A stretch of 64,000 bases of DNA from JABSQH01 sp965230015 (GTDB lineage Bacteria; Actinomycetota; Acidimicrobiia; Acidimicrobiales; Ilumatobacteraceae), in assembly GCA_965230015.1 (NCBI GenBank), contig CBDDKF010000002.1:744001-808000 (forward strand), in the 5' to 3' direction. Shown here piece by piece: positions 27,342-36,564 of the stretch. Position 1 is the first letter of the stretch, and every line of letters begins with the position of its first letter. Made by a program: the position numbers and the translations under genes. Below the pieces are notes generated by a model. That model was given only the letters and a program-made list of their open reading frames with translations, had not been told where the DNA came from and did no database searches.

Positions 27342-28481
27342 TCAGCCGGCTGTGGTTGCCGCCTCGAGTGAGGCGAACAGATCCTCGACGATGGCGTCGC
27401 GATCGAAGCCTTCCCAGTACACGATCGTGCGATCACGATCGGGGCGCTCCACGAACGCGCCATCGACGAATGACCGCGCCGGCACCACGACGGACTCGGC
27501 CCACGCCGGTTCGGCGGCGATGGCCACGGCCGCCAGGTCGAACAGCGACCGGCGGGGAGGGTCGCCAAAGGGCGTCGACGATCGGAAGAGTTCCGCCGAG
27601 TAGTCCCCGAAGGTCGAGTGCCGCATCCCCGTGCGCCCGATGATCGAGGGCTCGATCGACGGGCCGAGCCCGGGCATGCGGGCGACGGCCTCGTCGATGG
27701 TCAGGTCCACGGCGGCGGTGCCACTGGGATCGCCTGGACGAACGGTGACGATTTCGAAGTCGACGCCTGCGTCGACACCTTCATCGAGCACGAAAGACAG
27801 CGCTCCGGGGTCGTTGTCGAGGTTGTACTCAGAGCCTCCCAGCGGGTAGTTCGAGCCCAGCCACACGACGCGCAAGCCGTCGGCGATGTCGGGCGCTTTG
27901 GCCAATGCCAGCGCGACGTTGGTGAGTTTCCCGATGGGGATCACGACGAGTTCTTCGTTGGCTCGGGCGGCCTCGATGATCGCGTCGACCGCCACATGGC
28001 CCTCGTGGTCGGGCTCGCCGAGGAAGGGACGGATCTCCTCGAAGCTGGCGTCGGCGCCAGGCAGCACGGGCACTCCACCGGCTCGATCGGCGAGCGCAAG
28101 CACACGTTCGGCTTCGGCCACGTGGGCAGCGACATCGCCACCCGCGCGGGTGGCATTGACGGTGATCGACGCCACGTCGAACAGATCTGGACGCAGCAGG
28201 GCGTACACGAGCGCATGCTGATCATCGAGCTCGTTGTTGGCGTCGGTGTCGATGATCACGGGGATCGCACCGGGCAACGCAGTCGGGCCCGGTGCAGTGG
28301 TCGACGGCACGGGAGACAGTGTTGTCGTCGGCGACTCTGTGGTGGACGCCATGGTGGTCGACGCGCGCTCGGCAACCGACGACGCCGGTGTGGTCGTGCT
28401 GCTCCCCGAACAGCCGGCTCCGGCCAGCACGACGACGGTTGCCAGGAGTGCGAGCGGTCGAAGAACCGAACGGTGCGTCAT
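27342..28481 (-). CDS. Nucleoside-hydrolase-like lipoprotein
   Basis: 379 residues from ATG 28481, which overlaps the kinase stop (ATGA). A signal peptide ends in a lipobox-like LAGAGC (Cys24), then a Ser/Thr-rich linker (25-70). The hydrolase domain begins with VIIDTDANNELDDQHAL (Asp78, Asp80, Asp86, Asp87), the calcium/ribose site of the inosine-uridine nucleoside hydrolase fold in its N-N-E variant. LVVIPIGKLTNVALAL and VWLGSNYPLGGSEYN also fit. Expected to cleave N-glycosidic bonds of ribonucleosides outside the membrane, unlike the usual cytoplasmic enzymes. Confidence 0.82.
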   Translation of the reverse strand: MTHRSVLRPLALLATVVVLAGAGCSGSSTTTPASSVAERASTTMASTTESPTTTLSPVPSTTAPGPTALPGAIPVIIDTDANNELDDQHALVYALLRPDLFDVASITVNATRAGGDVAAHVAEAERVLALADRAGGVPVLPGADASFEEIRPFLGEPDHEGHVAVDAIIEAARANEELVVIPIGKLTNVALALAKAPDIADGLRVVWLGSNYPLGGSEYNLDNDPGALSFVLDEGVDAGVDFEIVTVRPGDPSGTAAVDLTIDEAVARMPGLGPSIEPSIIGRTGMRHSTFGDYSAELFRSSTPFGDPPRRSLFDLAAVAIAAEPAWAESVVVPARSFVDGAFVERPDRDRTIVYWEGFDRDAIVEDLFASLEAATTAG

Positions 28482-30037
28482 GGGGTGGTCACCGAGCCCT
28501 CTGCTCCGACGAGCACACAGTGAGAGTACTCCGGGTCGATCACCGCGTGATCTGCGCCGGCGGCGGTCACGCAGATGCCGGTGGCGCCAGGTGGCCGGTT
28601 GGCCAACTGCATCTCGCCTTGAGGCACGAACGGTTGCTGGGCGGTGAGCTCCCATGGCGCGCGATCCGCCGACGTCGACCCCACTTGGGAGGCGTCGTAC
28701 ACGTCCCAGAAGAAGTGCGCATGCACATCGTCGAGCGCGGGCGAGAAGTTGGCGACCCACTCGATCTCGAGCTCGCCATCGCCGACCGCGATGTTCGTCA
28801 TCTCGATGCACGCACCTGCGCCCGGGCACTGCGGATCACCGTGACGCTCAGAGACGGACGGAGACGCGAAGGGCGTGGTCGGCGTTCCGTCGGTGGTCGA
28901 CGATTCGTCGATGGTCGCCGGAGTTCCAGCAGGCGAGGAATCCGGGGCGGCACTACCGCCATCGCCCTCGAACCATCCGAGCGCGAGCGCGGCTGCGCCG
29001 AGCCCGATGATCACGCCCAGTGCAGCAAAGACAGCAACCGCGATACGTCGATTGCGACGATGCAGGTCGAGTGATGCTGCGGCCAGTCCCGTTGCGGCCG
29101 GTGTATCGGCGACCGCGGGCTGCGGGAGCGGCGTCGTCGTCGATGGGACATCGCGCACCGTCGCTGCAGCGGTGGTCGGATTCGGTTCGTTGGGGCGCGC
29201 GACCACCGGCAGCGCTCGACACCGGGCCGTTCCCAGCTGCTGCCCGAACCCCTCGAAACGGTCACGCATCTCTGCGGCGTCCGGCCGGTTCGTCGGGGTG
29301 CGGTCTGCGCTGCGTACCACGAGCGCCCGGAACTCGTCGACGACGTCGGATGGCAGCGCATCGGGGCCTACCCACGACCGCAGCGGCAACGACTGCGCGG
29401 TGCCATCCGGAGGCGGCAGGTAGTCACCGGTCAACAGCTGATGAATCGACGCGGCGAGGGAGTACACGTCGGCCGGTGGCCCGACATCGCCGCCATGGAG
29501 CTCCTCGGGGCTGGCGTAGCGCAGCGAGATCGAGTTCGTGCGATTGCTGAACTCCTCCGACCGGGTCAGTGCCGAGATCCCGAAGTCGCACACCTTGACC
29601 TGGCCAAACGTTCCGATCAGCAGGTTGTGCGGCTTGATATCGCGATGGATGATCCCGCGGTCGTGGGCCGCCGCGAGGGCGGTCGCGGTCTGCTCGGCCA
29701 CCATGAGGGTCTCCGCGAAACCCAACCGGCCACCGCGTGCACGCAGCAGATCGGCAACGGACCCGCCCGGAGCGAACTCCATCACGATCGCCAGCGTGTC
29801 GTTGGACTCGATCACCTCCTCGACGTTGACCACGTTGGGGTGTCCACGCAGATCGACGAGGGCGCGCAGCTCGCGCTGAGCGCGCCGCCACGCCGCCTCA
29901 CGATCGGACCAGTCGCGCAGCACCTTGATGGCCACGTCGGCGCCGGTCGATCGGCGAGTCGCCCGGTAGACGTCCCCCACTCCCCCGCTGCCCAGCGGCA
30001 CGACACTGGTGAACGCGCCGAGATCCGGGTCTGCCAT
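28478..30037 (-). CDS. Transmembrane Ser/Thr protein kinase
   Basis: 519 residues from ATG 30037 (a GTG at 30061 is an alternative). Hanks-type kinase domain at 9-265: glycine loop LGSGGVGDVY, Lys38, HRDIKPHN (Asp133), DFG (Asp151) and YASPEEL. A proline/threonine linker and one membrane helix (331-354) precede an extracytoplasmic part of about 165 residues with four or more Cys, which could be a sensor. It lacks PASTA repeats. Coupled by ATGA overlap to the nucleoside-hydrolase lipoprotein gene, which suggests a functional link outside the cell. Autophosphorylating RD kinase expected. Confidence 0.9.
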   Translation of the reverse strand: MADPDLGAFTSVVPLGSGGVGDVYRATRRSTGADVAIKVLRDWSDREAAWRRAQRELRALVDLRGHPNVVNVEEVIESNDTLAIVMEFAPGGSVADLLRARGGRLGFAETLMVAEQTATALAAAHDRGIIHRDIKPHNLLIGTFGQVKVCDFGISALTRSEEFSNRTNSISLRYASPEELHGGDVGPPADVYSLAASIHQLLTGDYLPPPDGTAQSLPLRSWVGPDALPSDVVDEFRALVVRSADRTPTNRPDAAEMRDRFEGFGQQLGTARCRALPVVARPNEPNPTTAAATVRDVPSTTTPLPQPAVADTPAATGLAAASLDLHRRNRRIAVAVFAALGVIIGLGAAALALGWFEGDGGSAAPDSSPAGTPATIDESSTTDGTPTTPFASPSVSERHGDPQCPGAGACIEMTNIAVGDGELEIEWVANFSPALDDVHAHFFWDVYDASQVGSTSADRAPWELTAQQPFVPQGEMQLANRPPGATGICVTAAGADHAVIDPEYSHCVLVGAEGSVTTP

Positions 30038-30125
30038 CGAGGTCAGCTTCGCGCACGACACCGAACGATCGGGGACGACGTCATCCGACCGGAACCCGAC
30101 CCACGCGGTTTCCTAGCGTGGAGGC

Positions 30126-31859
30126 ATGTTCGATCTGATCATTCGCCACGGAACGATCGTCGACGGCACGGGAGTTCAGCCGTACGTCGCCGACGTGGCC
30201 ATCGACGCCGATCGCATCGCGGCGATCGGCACCGACCTGGGTGAAGCCCGCCGCGAGATCGACGCCACGGACCGCATCGTCACCCCTGGCTTCGTCGACA
30301 TCCATACGCACTACGACGGCCAAGCCACATGGGACTCCGAACTGGCACCGTCGACGCCCCATGGCGTGACCACAGTCGTGTTCGGCAACTGCGGCGTCGG
30401 CTTCGCACCGGTGCGCCCTGGTCAGGAACAGTTCCTCATCGAGCTGATGGAAGGCGTCGAAGACATCCCCGGATCGGCCCTCAGCGAAGGCATGACCTGG
30501 GGCTGGGAAAGCTTCGCCGAGTACCTCGACGCGCTCGACGCCGGGCAGTACGCCGCCGACATCGCCGCCATGATCGCCCACGGCCCCGTCCGCGCTTACG
30601 TGATGGGCGAACGCGGCACCGACAACGAACCCGCAACGAAGGACGAGATCGACCAGATGGCGAGCATCGTGGCCGAGGCGATCGAGGCCGGCGCCCGCGG
30701 CTTCTCGACGAGTCGCACCCTCGGCCACCGGGCGCTGTCGGGCGAGCCGGTCCCCGGGACGTTCGCCGCCGAAGACGAGCTGTTCGCGATCGGTCGGGCG
30801 GTGAAGCAGGCCGGTCGAGGGCTGTTCGAGGTCGCGCCGTCGGGGGTGATCCCGACCGAGGACCACATCTCGCCCGACCTCGAGGTCGACTGGATGTGTC
30901 GTCTCGCCGAAGAAGCCGGTGTGCCCGTGACGTTTCTGATGCTGCAGACCGACGTGGCCCCCGACGACTACCGCAAGCACCTCGAACTGATCGGTCAGGT
31001 GCGAGCGCAGGGTCACCCGGTGACGGCACAGGTGGCCGGGCGACCGTTCGGCGTGTTGTTGGGACTGACCGCCCGGCATCCGTTCATGGTCTGTCCGAGC
31101 TACGCGCCGCTGATGGAGCTGGCGCTCGACGAACTCGTCGCCGCGATGCGCGAGCCGACGATGCGGGCGACACTCGTCGACGAGTACCGCTCGATGATCG
31201 CCGCGCTACGCGCCGAGCAGCCGCTCTTGGCGAAGGCGATGGAGAACTTCGAGCGCACCTACCCGCTCGGCGATCCCGTGAACTACGAGCCGACCGACGC
31301 CGACTCGATCGCTGGCATGGCCGCGTCGACTGGACGCGATCCGGTCGAGGTGTACTACGACGCACTCCTTGAACGCGATGGCCAGGCGATCGTCCTGAAC
31401 ACGTTGCTCGGGTACACCGACGGCGATGGCGACGCCCTGTACGAGATGCTGTCGAGCGATCATGCGGTGATCGGCCTGGCCGACGGCGGCGCCCACTGCA
31501 ACCTGATCTGCGACGCATCGACACCGACCTGGATGCTCACCCACTGGTGTCGCGATCGTCAGGGCCCGCAGCTGCCGCTGGCCGACGTGATCCGCAAGAT
31601 GACCTCGGAGACCGCATCGTTGTTCGGCTTCGACGACCGCGGGCGAATCGAGGTCGGCCTGCGCGCCGACCTCAACGTGATCGATCACGATCGGCTCACC
31701 TTGCGCGAGCCGCACATGGTGGCCGACCTTCCCGCCGGCGGCACGCGCTTCCTGCAGGATGCCGAGGGCTACGACTACACGATCGTCGCTGGCCAGATCA
31801 CCCGCGAACGCGACGAGTTCACCGGCGCCACCCCGGGCCGCCTCGTCCGCCTTCGCTGA
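30126..31859 (+). CDS. D-aminoacylase-like amidohydrolase
   Basis: 577 residues. The metal-binding HTHYDGQ, the GNCGVGFAPVRPGQ motif with the Cys typical of N-acyl-D-amino-acid deacylases, and the C-terminal LADGGAHCNLICDAS with the catalytic Asp are all visible. The family uses zinc to hydrolyse N-acyl-D-amino acids; related enzymes act on other amides. Divergent from the kinase gene, 88 nt from its start. The next gene begins 20 nt after the stop. Confidence 0.9.
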   Translation: MFDLIIRHGTIVDGTGVQPYVADVAIDADRIAAIGTDLGEARREIDATDRIVTPGFVDIHTHYDGQATWDSELAPSTPHGVTTVVFGNCGVGFAPVRPGQEQFLIELMEGVEDIPGSALSEGMTWGWESFAEYLDALDAGQYAADIAAMIAHGPVRAYVMGERGTDNEPATKDEIDQMASIVAEAIEAGARGFSTSRTLGHRALSGEPVPGTFAAEDELFAIGRAVKQAGRGLFEVAPSGVIPTEDHISPDLEVDWMCRLAEEAGVPVTFLMLQTDVAPDDYRKHLELIGQVRAQGHPVTAQVAGRPFGVLLGLTARHPFMVCPSYAPLMELALDELVAAMREPTMRATLVDEYRSMIAALRAEQPLLAKAMENFERTYPLGDPVNYEPTDADSIAGMAASTGRDPVEVYYDALLERDGQAIVLNTLLGYTDGDGDALYEMLSSDHAVIGLADGGAHCNLICDASTPTWMLTHWCRDRQGPQLPLADVIRKMTSETASLFGFDDRGRIEVGLRADLNVIDHDRLTLREPHMVADLPAGGTRFLQDAEGYDYTIVAGQITRERDEFTGATPGRLVRLR

Positions 31860-31879
31860 CCGAGTGGTCGCACGCGCAC

Positions 31880-32719
31880 ATGTGCTTCGAGGAGCTCGAG
31901 CGATTCACTGCCCGTCCCGCACCGTTCTCGACCTACACGGCTGCCGAGCTGTGGACCGACCCGCACATCTCGGCACAGATGCTTGCTCTGCATCTGAACG
32001 GTGACGTCGTCATGGCGTCGCAAACGACCGGCTTCATCGAGCGGGCGGTCGAATGGCTCACCGGGCTGACCGGACTCGACGCAACGCGGCGAGTACTCGA
32101 CCTCGGCTGTGGGCCAGGCCTGTACGCCAACCGCATGGCTCAGACGGGCGCCGTCGTCGTGGGCGTCGACTTCTCCGAGCGCTCCCTGCAGCACGCCCGC
32201 CACAGCGCGGACCCGAACGCGGCGACCACGTACGTGCTCGGCAACTACCTCGACGTCGATGTGTCCGGCGATTTCGACCTCGCGCTGATGGCGATGTACG
32301 ACTTCTGCGCGTTGGGCCCAGACCAGCGACACCGGCTTCTGGAACGAATCCGGGAGTGGCTGCGGCCCGGCGGTCGCTTCGTGTTCGACGTGTACGGCAT
32401 GCGGTCACTCGACGACCGAACCGAGACCGTCACCTACGAACCGAACCTGATGAACGGATTCTGGTCGGCAGCGGCGTACCACGGCTTCCTGCGCACCTTC
32501 GTGTACCCCGACAGCGCGGTCACGCTCGACAAGTACCTGATCGTCGAAGCGCAGCGCACCCGCACGATCTTCAATTGGCTGGCGCATTTCGACGAGGGCT
32601 CGATCGCGGAGGAACTCGACGGCGCCGGCCTGATGATCGACACGCTGTACGGCGATCTCACGGGCGCGCCGTTCGACAGCGAGGCCGGCGAGTTCTGCGT
32701 AGTGGCGCGGCAGAGGTAG
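31880..32719 (+). CDS. Class I SAM-dependent methyltransferase
   Basis: 279 residues from ATG 31880. SAM-binding motif I is VLDLGCGPGLYA (about 73-84), followed by VVGVDFSERSL (motif post I) and LALMAMYDFCAL (motif II). Helical N-terminus and a long C-terminal beta extension (FIVEAQ-like, NWLAHFDEGSI). Substrate unknown. Same direction as the amidohydrolase gene. Confidence 0.87.
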   Translation: MCFEELERFTARPAPFSTYTAAELWTDPHISAQMLALHLNGDVVMASQTTGFIERAVEWLTGLTGLDATRRVLDLGCGPGLYANRMAQTGAVVVGVDFSERSLQHARHSADPNAATTYVLGNYLDVDVSGDFDLALMAMYDFCALGPDQRHRLLERIREWLRPGGRFVFDVYGMRSLDDRTETVTYEPNLMNGFWSAAAYHGFLRTFVYPDSAVTLDKYLIVEAQRTRTIFNWLAHFDEGSIAEELDGAGLMIDTLYGDLTGAPFDSEAGEFCVVARQR

Positions 32720-32732
32720 CCCCACACAGCAA

Positions 32733-32749
32733 CTCGGCCGCGGCCCGAG
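32733..32749. terminator. Possible hairpin terminator
   Basis: CTCGG and CCGAG arms around a GC-rich 7-nt loop, between the convergent methyltransferase and SDR genes. Short stem, no U-run. Confidence 0.35.
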
Positions 32750-32750
32750 C

Positions 32751-33593
32751 TCAGTCGACGCCCGGTATCGCCGGCCGGGGTGGATTCTTGCCGGCCAACA
32801 TCGCTTCCAGACGTGGGCGATTCCCGGCGAGCATGCCCTGGTCGGTGAAGACCCAGAACGTGTCGTTGACTACGGCGTCGTGCACCAGTTCGGCAACCTC
32901 GTGCGGCGACCGACCGCCGGCGACCGCGTCGCGCACGAGCTGCGTGCGCATCTCGACGGCGGGATCGGTGTCGACCTCGTCGAGGGCCGGCTTGGTGGCC
33001 CACTCGGGGCGGTTGCGATCGCTGTTCATGATCTCGGTGCTCACCCATCCTGGGCACAAGCACGACACTCCGACGTTGGAGCCCTCCATCGCCAGCTGAC
33101 CGAACAGACCTTCGCTCATGCCGACGACTGCCCACTTGCTCGCCGAGTAGGGCCCGAAGCCGGGGAAGATGCCGGCCATCGACGCAGTGTTGACGATGTG
33201 GCCCTCGTTCTGTTCCTGCAGCAACGGGAGGAACGTGCGCATTCCGTGCACGACGCCCCAGAAGTTGACGTTCATCACCCATTGCCAGTCGGCGAGCGTC
33301 TCGCTACCGCCGCCGACACCGGCGTTGTTGCAGATCACGTGCACCGCTCCGAACGCACGCAGCGCTTCGTCACGCAAGCGATGAATCGCGGCCTCGTCGC
33401 TCACGTCGGTGGGCACACCCACCGCGCCGGGTCCGAGCGCGCCGACTGCGTCGGTCGCTTCGGCCAGCTTCGGCTCCTCCACGTCCGCCAGCACGATGTG
33501 CATACCGGCCCTTGCGAAGCGCTCGGCGAGGGCGCGCCCGATGCCGGATCCGGCACCCGTGACCACCGCGGTCTTTCCCTCGAGTTCGTTCAT
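32751..33593 (-). CDS. Short-chain dehydrogenase/reductase (SDR)
   Basis: 280 residues from ATG 33593, preceded by GAGGAGCTGAC. NAD(P) motif TGAGSGIG at 11-18, NNAG, catalytic Ser in NTASMAG, and YSASK. LADVEE after beta-2 favours NAD over NADP. The C-terminal extension (about 235-280) ends in a proline-rich tail. Substrate unknown; classical SDRs oxidise alcohols or reduce ketones. Confidence 0.9.
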   Translation of the reverse strand: MNELEGKTAVVTGAGSGIGRALAERFARAGMHIVLADVEEPKLAEATDAVGALGPGAVGVPTDVSDEAAIHRLRDEALRAFGAVHVICNNAGVGGGSETLADWQWVMNVNFWGVVHGMRTFLPLLQEQNEGHIVNTASMAGIFPGFGPYSASKWAVVGMSEGLFGQLAMEGSNVGVSCLCPGWVSTEIMNSDRNRPEWATKPALDEVDTDPAVEMRTQLVRDAVAGGRSPHEVAELVHDAVVNDTFWVFTDQGMLAGNRPRLEAMLAGKNPPRPAIPGVD

Positions 33594-33679
33594 GTCAGCT
33601 CCTCTCCAGCAGCACCCGGGCTGTCGCGAGCTGGACACGCGGGGATCACTGCGGCCATTGGGTTCTCCAGCCGGGAGTG

Positions 33680-35398
33680 TTATTCACTCGACGACTCCAC
33701 GTCGAGGCGCAACGGCACACGCACGAGGTCGAAGTCGAGCGTCGACATGTCGTTGATCCGAGTGAAATAGAGATACGGCGTGGCGCCGGTGGTGTCGAAG
33801 CTCATCGACTCGCTCGCCGGGTCGATCAGCGTCGCGTACGGCTCGAACGGCGGCGTATCCGAGGTGAACACGAACTCGGCGGGCTGGATGAACACCGGGC
33901 TGGTCCACTCGATCAGGTCGGCGGAGGTGGTGAGGTACTGACCGTTGGTGCCGAACTGTCCGTAGCCGCCAACGGCGACGAACCGTTCGAGATGCGTGTT
34001 CCACGTGAGCCCACTCGTGGGAGGCGCGACCACCGACCAGCAATCGTCGGGGTCGGGCGCAGGCTCGCCATAGGGCGACCCCGCAAACGTCAGGTTGAAG
34101 CCGTCGCCATCGAAGGCTCTCCACGATGTCGGGTCCGCGAGATCATCGGTGCGCAGCAAGCACGTGAACTGGATGTTGCGCCCGTTTCGAGCGTCGTCGA
34201 ACTGGCTGAGCATGTAGTAGTAGCCGTCGGTCGGGTGCTTCACGATGTTGCTGGGCTGCCAGAAGGCCAGCAGTCCGGCGTCGTGGCGGTACGGCTCGGC
34301 CGGCGAGGCGATCACGCCGCTTGCGCCCTGCGGCGAGCTGAACGTGGCACCACCGTCGGTGGACACGGCGGCGGTCAGCTCGACTTGTTGGCAACTGAAG
34401 AAGTCGGCGGTGCAGACGTCGCCGTCGGGCGTGATGATCACCTCGTAGTCGGTGCCGTCGAAGCTCGCGTCAGCACCGGCAGCGACGACGAAGTCGAGTG
34501 TCTCTCCTGCGACGAGTTCGAGGTCGAGCCGCTCTTCCACCTCGGTCGACCCGTCGAGCGCGGTCGACAGCAGTGGGGCTCCGCCGCGCTCGACGGTGAC
34601 AAGGACGCCGTCGCCTTCGGGCGAGGCTCGATTGGCGCGCACGTCGATCACGTACCGTCCGTCGACCGGCGCCGTGTACCGGCGAACAGCGTCGCAGCCG
34701 ACGTCGGGATGCGCACCCCAGAAATCGATTGCGCACAGCGTGTCGCCGAGCCGGAAGCCCGACTCGGCAGGTGCCATGTCGACGAGCCCACTGGGCGTTC
34801 GTGCCAAGTACGACCACCCCTGGTCGCCGTAGTCGTGGAGAATGGCTCGCCGCGAGTCGGCGAGCGCCGACTCCCACCCGTGGTACTCGTTGTGGATCAC
34901 GGCATGCACGGTGTTGCCGTCTTCGGTGTACAACGCGCCGATCCACTCGAAGTGTGCGTGGGCGGCCGGGTCGTGGTCGTACTGCGACGTCCGGATCACC
35001 TCACAGGCAACCGACAGTTCGTCGAGGCTGGGCCCGACGAGGCGCGTGTTGTCCGGCGACGACATCACCACGCTGACCGTGCCGTCGGCGTTGCGGAACG
35101 CACGAGCAGGCAGGTCGGGGCGTTGGTAGTCGCCGCAGGCCTGCTCGGAGTAGTCGAACACAACCTCCTCGGGTCCGGTCACCTCGACGACGACCGGCGC
35201 CAGTTCGGGGGCGGCCGTTGTGGTTGGGGCGTCATCGGTCGCGCTCGGGGGCGGCGCGGTCGCAGGGGTGGTCACCGGCGTGTCGGTCGACGGTGTCGCC
35301 GAACTCGTCGCCGTCGACGAGTCGGACGAGGAACCTCCGCAGGCGGCGATGAGCATGGCTCCCGCCACTGCGAGCGCGGCGACACGGGTCCGGGGCAT
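33680..35398 (-). CDS. Lipoprotein with C-terminal beta-propeller-like region
   Basis: 572 residues from ATG 35398. A signal peptide with lipobox IAAC (Cys20) is followed by a Ser/Thr/Pro-rich linker (21-66). The middle part (about 220-310) looks like a bacterial pre-peptidase/jelly-roll beta domain (GRYVIDVRANRA, LVAGETLDFVVAAG). The C-terminal half has repeated WT/S...F and YLYFTRIND segments typical of five-bladed beta-propeller glycosidase-like or sialidase-like folds. No catalytic residues could be assigned. Confidence 0.7.
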   Translation of the reverse strand: MPRTRVAALAVAGAMLIAACGGSSSDSSTATSSATPSTDTPVTTPATAPPPSATDDAPTTTAAPELAPVVVEVTGPEEVVFDYSEQACGDYQRPDLPARAFRNADGTVSVVMSSPDNTRLVGPSLDELSVACEVIRTSQYDHDPAAHAHFEWIGALYTEDGNTVHAVIHNEYHGWESALADSRRAILHDYGDQGWSYLARTPSGLVDMAPAESGFRLGDTLCAIDFWGAHPDVGCDAVRRYTAPVDGRYVIDVRANRASPEGDGVLVTVERGGAPLLSTALDGSTEVEERLDLELVAGETLDFVVAAGADASFDGTDYEVIITPDGDVCTADFFSCQQVELTAAVSTDGGATFSSPQGASGVIASPAEPYRHDAGLLAFWQPSNIVKHPTDGYYYMLSQFDDARNGRNIQFTCLLRTDDLADPTSWRAFDGDGFNLTFAGSPYGEPAPDPDDCWSVVAPPTSGLTWNTHLERFVAVGGYGQFGTNGQYLTTSADLIEWTSPVFIQPAEFVFTSDTPPFEPYATLIDPASESMSFDTTGATPYLYFTRINDMSTLDFDLVRVPLRLDVESSSE

Positions 35399-35445
35399 CG
35401 CGCCAACGTAGTTGCGACCGCTCGCGAGACGACGGCTCTGCCGGA

Positions 35446-36375
35446 CTAGCCCGCCGGTTCGGCGTCGCAGGTCACGACACGCATGTCCTGCACCACCCAC
35501 GACTTGCGGTCGGGGATCGTTCCCGAGATCGACTCGGCAATCCCGGACAACGAGGGGGCAGCTGCGAGTACCTCGGCGCACCGCTCAGAACGCAGCGCCC
35601 GCAGCGCATCCTCTCCGGGATACGGGCCGGGGTCGGCGACGAAGGAGCCGACGAACACCAGCGCGCCTTCCGCCTCGCAGCCACTCTCTACACCGATGTC
35701 GAACGAGTCGCCGAGAAACACAAAGCAGGTTCCCGGCTCGAGGTCGGCGATGATCCGGCCGTCGCCGTAGGCCGCCTCGGCGCCGACATCTGCCATTTGC
35801 GCCACGAGCAGGTCCGAGCCAGAGCCGCCGGCGTAGCACTCGACGTCGCCGGGAACCGGCTCACCGAGCTCTGCGTCCGGCGCGCTGAAGGCCACGATGA
35901 CGCCCGGGATGGTCAACGTCCGACCGGCGACTTCCTCAACCAGCGGCACGCACGCCCGGTTCAATAGGTCTGTCGCCTCTTGGATGTCGTCGGGAAGCAC
36001 CGCGACTGGCGATGCGATGCTGCCCGCGTATTGCAGGTCGTGCGGCTCGGTGCAGTCGATCGACTCACCGAAGTTGGAGTCGTCGGCCGGCGCAGCAAAA
36101 CACGACTCACCGACAACGAGTTCGCCCGGAGACTCGTCGGATGGCTCGGCGTCGCTCGCCGATGCTTCCGGCGACTCCGACACCGCAGGGGCATCGCTCG
36201 CCGCCGGCGGATCAGTTGCCGTGGGAACGGCGGTCGACACCGATGTGGCCGCGGTGGTCGGCACCACGGTGGTCGCGGCCGCCTCGGGCTCGGCGGAATC
36301 GTCACCGCCCCCACAGGCACCGGCGACCAGCGCAACTGCCGAAGCAAGACCAACACGACGGAGCCACGCTGACAT
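35446..36375 (-). CDS. Lipoprotein with septum-formation-type domain
   Basis: 309 residues. A signal peptide ends in AGACGGG, then a low-complexity Ala/Thr/Pro/Ser/Glu linker (about 28-90). The mature part carries two copies of G-(E/T)-CF...C...PHD-like segments (GESCFAAPADDSNFGESIDCTEPHD and GTCFVFLGDSFDIGVESGCEAEG), matching the septum-formation family fold seen in mycobacterial membrane proteins. Cys residues are evenly paired. Role unknown; possibly cell envelope. Confidence 0.65.
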   Translation of the reverse strand: MSAWLRRVGLASAVALVAGACGGGDDSAEPEAAATTVVPTTAATSVSTAVPTATDPPAASDAPAVSESPEASASDAEPSDESPGELVVGESCFAAPADDSNFGESIDCTEPHDLQYAGSIASPVAVLPDDIQEATDLLNRACVPLVEEVAGRTLTIPGVIVAFSAPDAELGEPVPGDVECYAGGSGSDLLVAQMADVGAEAAYGDGRIIADLEPGTCFVFLGDSFDIGVESGCEAEGALVFVGSFVADPGPYPGEDALRALRSERCAEVLAAAPSLSGIAESISGTIPDRKSWVVQDMRVVTCDAEPAG

Positions 36376-36444
36376 CCGGACAGCCTGCCACGAGCGGCGC
36401 CGGCAACCGGGCTCCTCCGATGTCCGCTGCGCGGCCCCGAGTAC

Positions 36445-36459
36445 CGAGAATCATTCTCA
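36445..36459. promoter_or_regulatory. Zur/Fur-type box upstream of the ZIP transporter
   Basis: CGAGAATCATTCTCA contains a 13-bp palindrome GAGAAT-C-ATTCTC (36446-36458) and resembles the actinobacterial Zur consensus TGAAAATCATTTTCA. It is 106 nt upstream of the ZIP-family transporter start and 70 nt upstream of the divergent lipoprotein start. Confidence 0.55.
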
Positions 36460-36564
36460 GGATGCGTTACGGTGCTCCGATGCCGCACACCGCTCCCCTC
36501 CCGGCCGGCCCGCCGCAACCGTGTTCACCGACCGGCCCGGTCATCGGGCCCCGGGGGCGCTGAC

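Noticed and set aside
28482..28829. Upstream extension of the nucleoside-hydrolase frame
   Set aside because: It runs inside the kinase gene in another frame. The ATG overlapping the kinase stop gives a perfect signal peptide.
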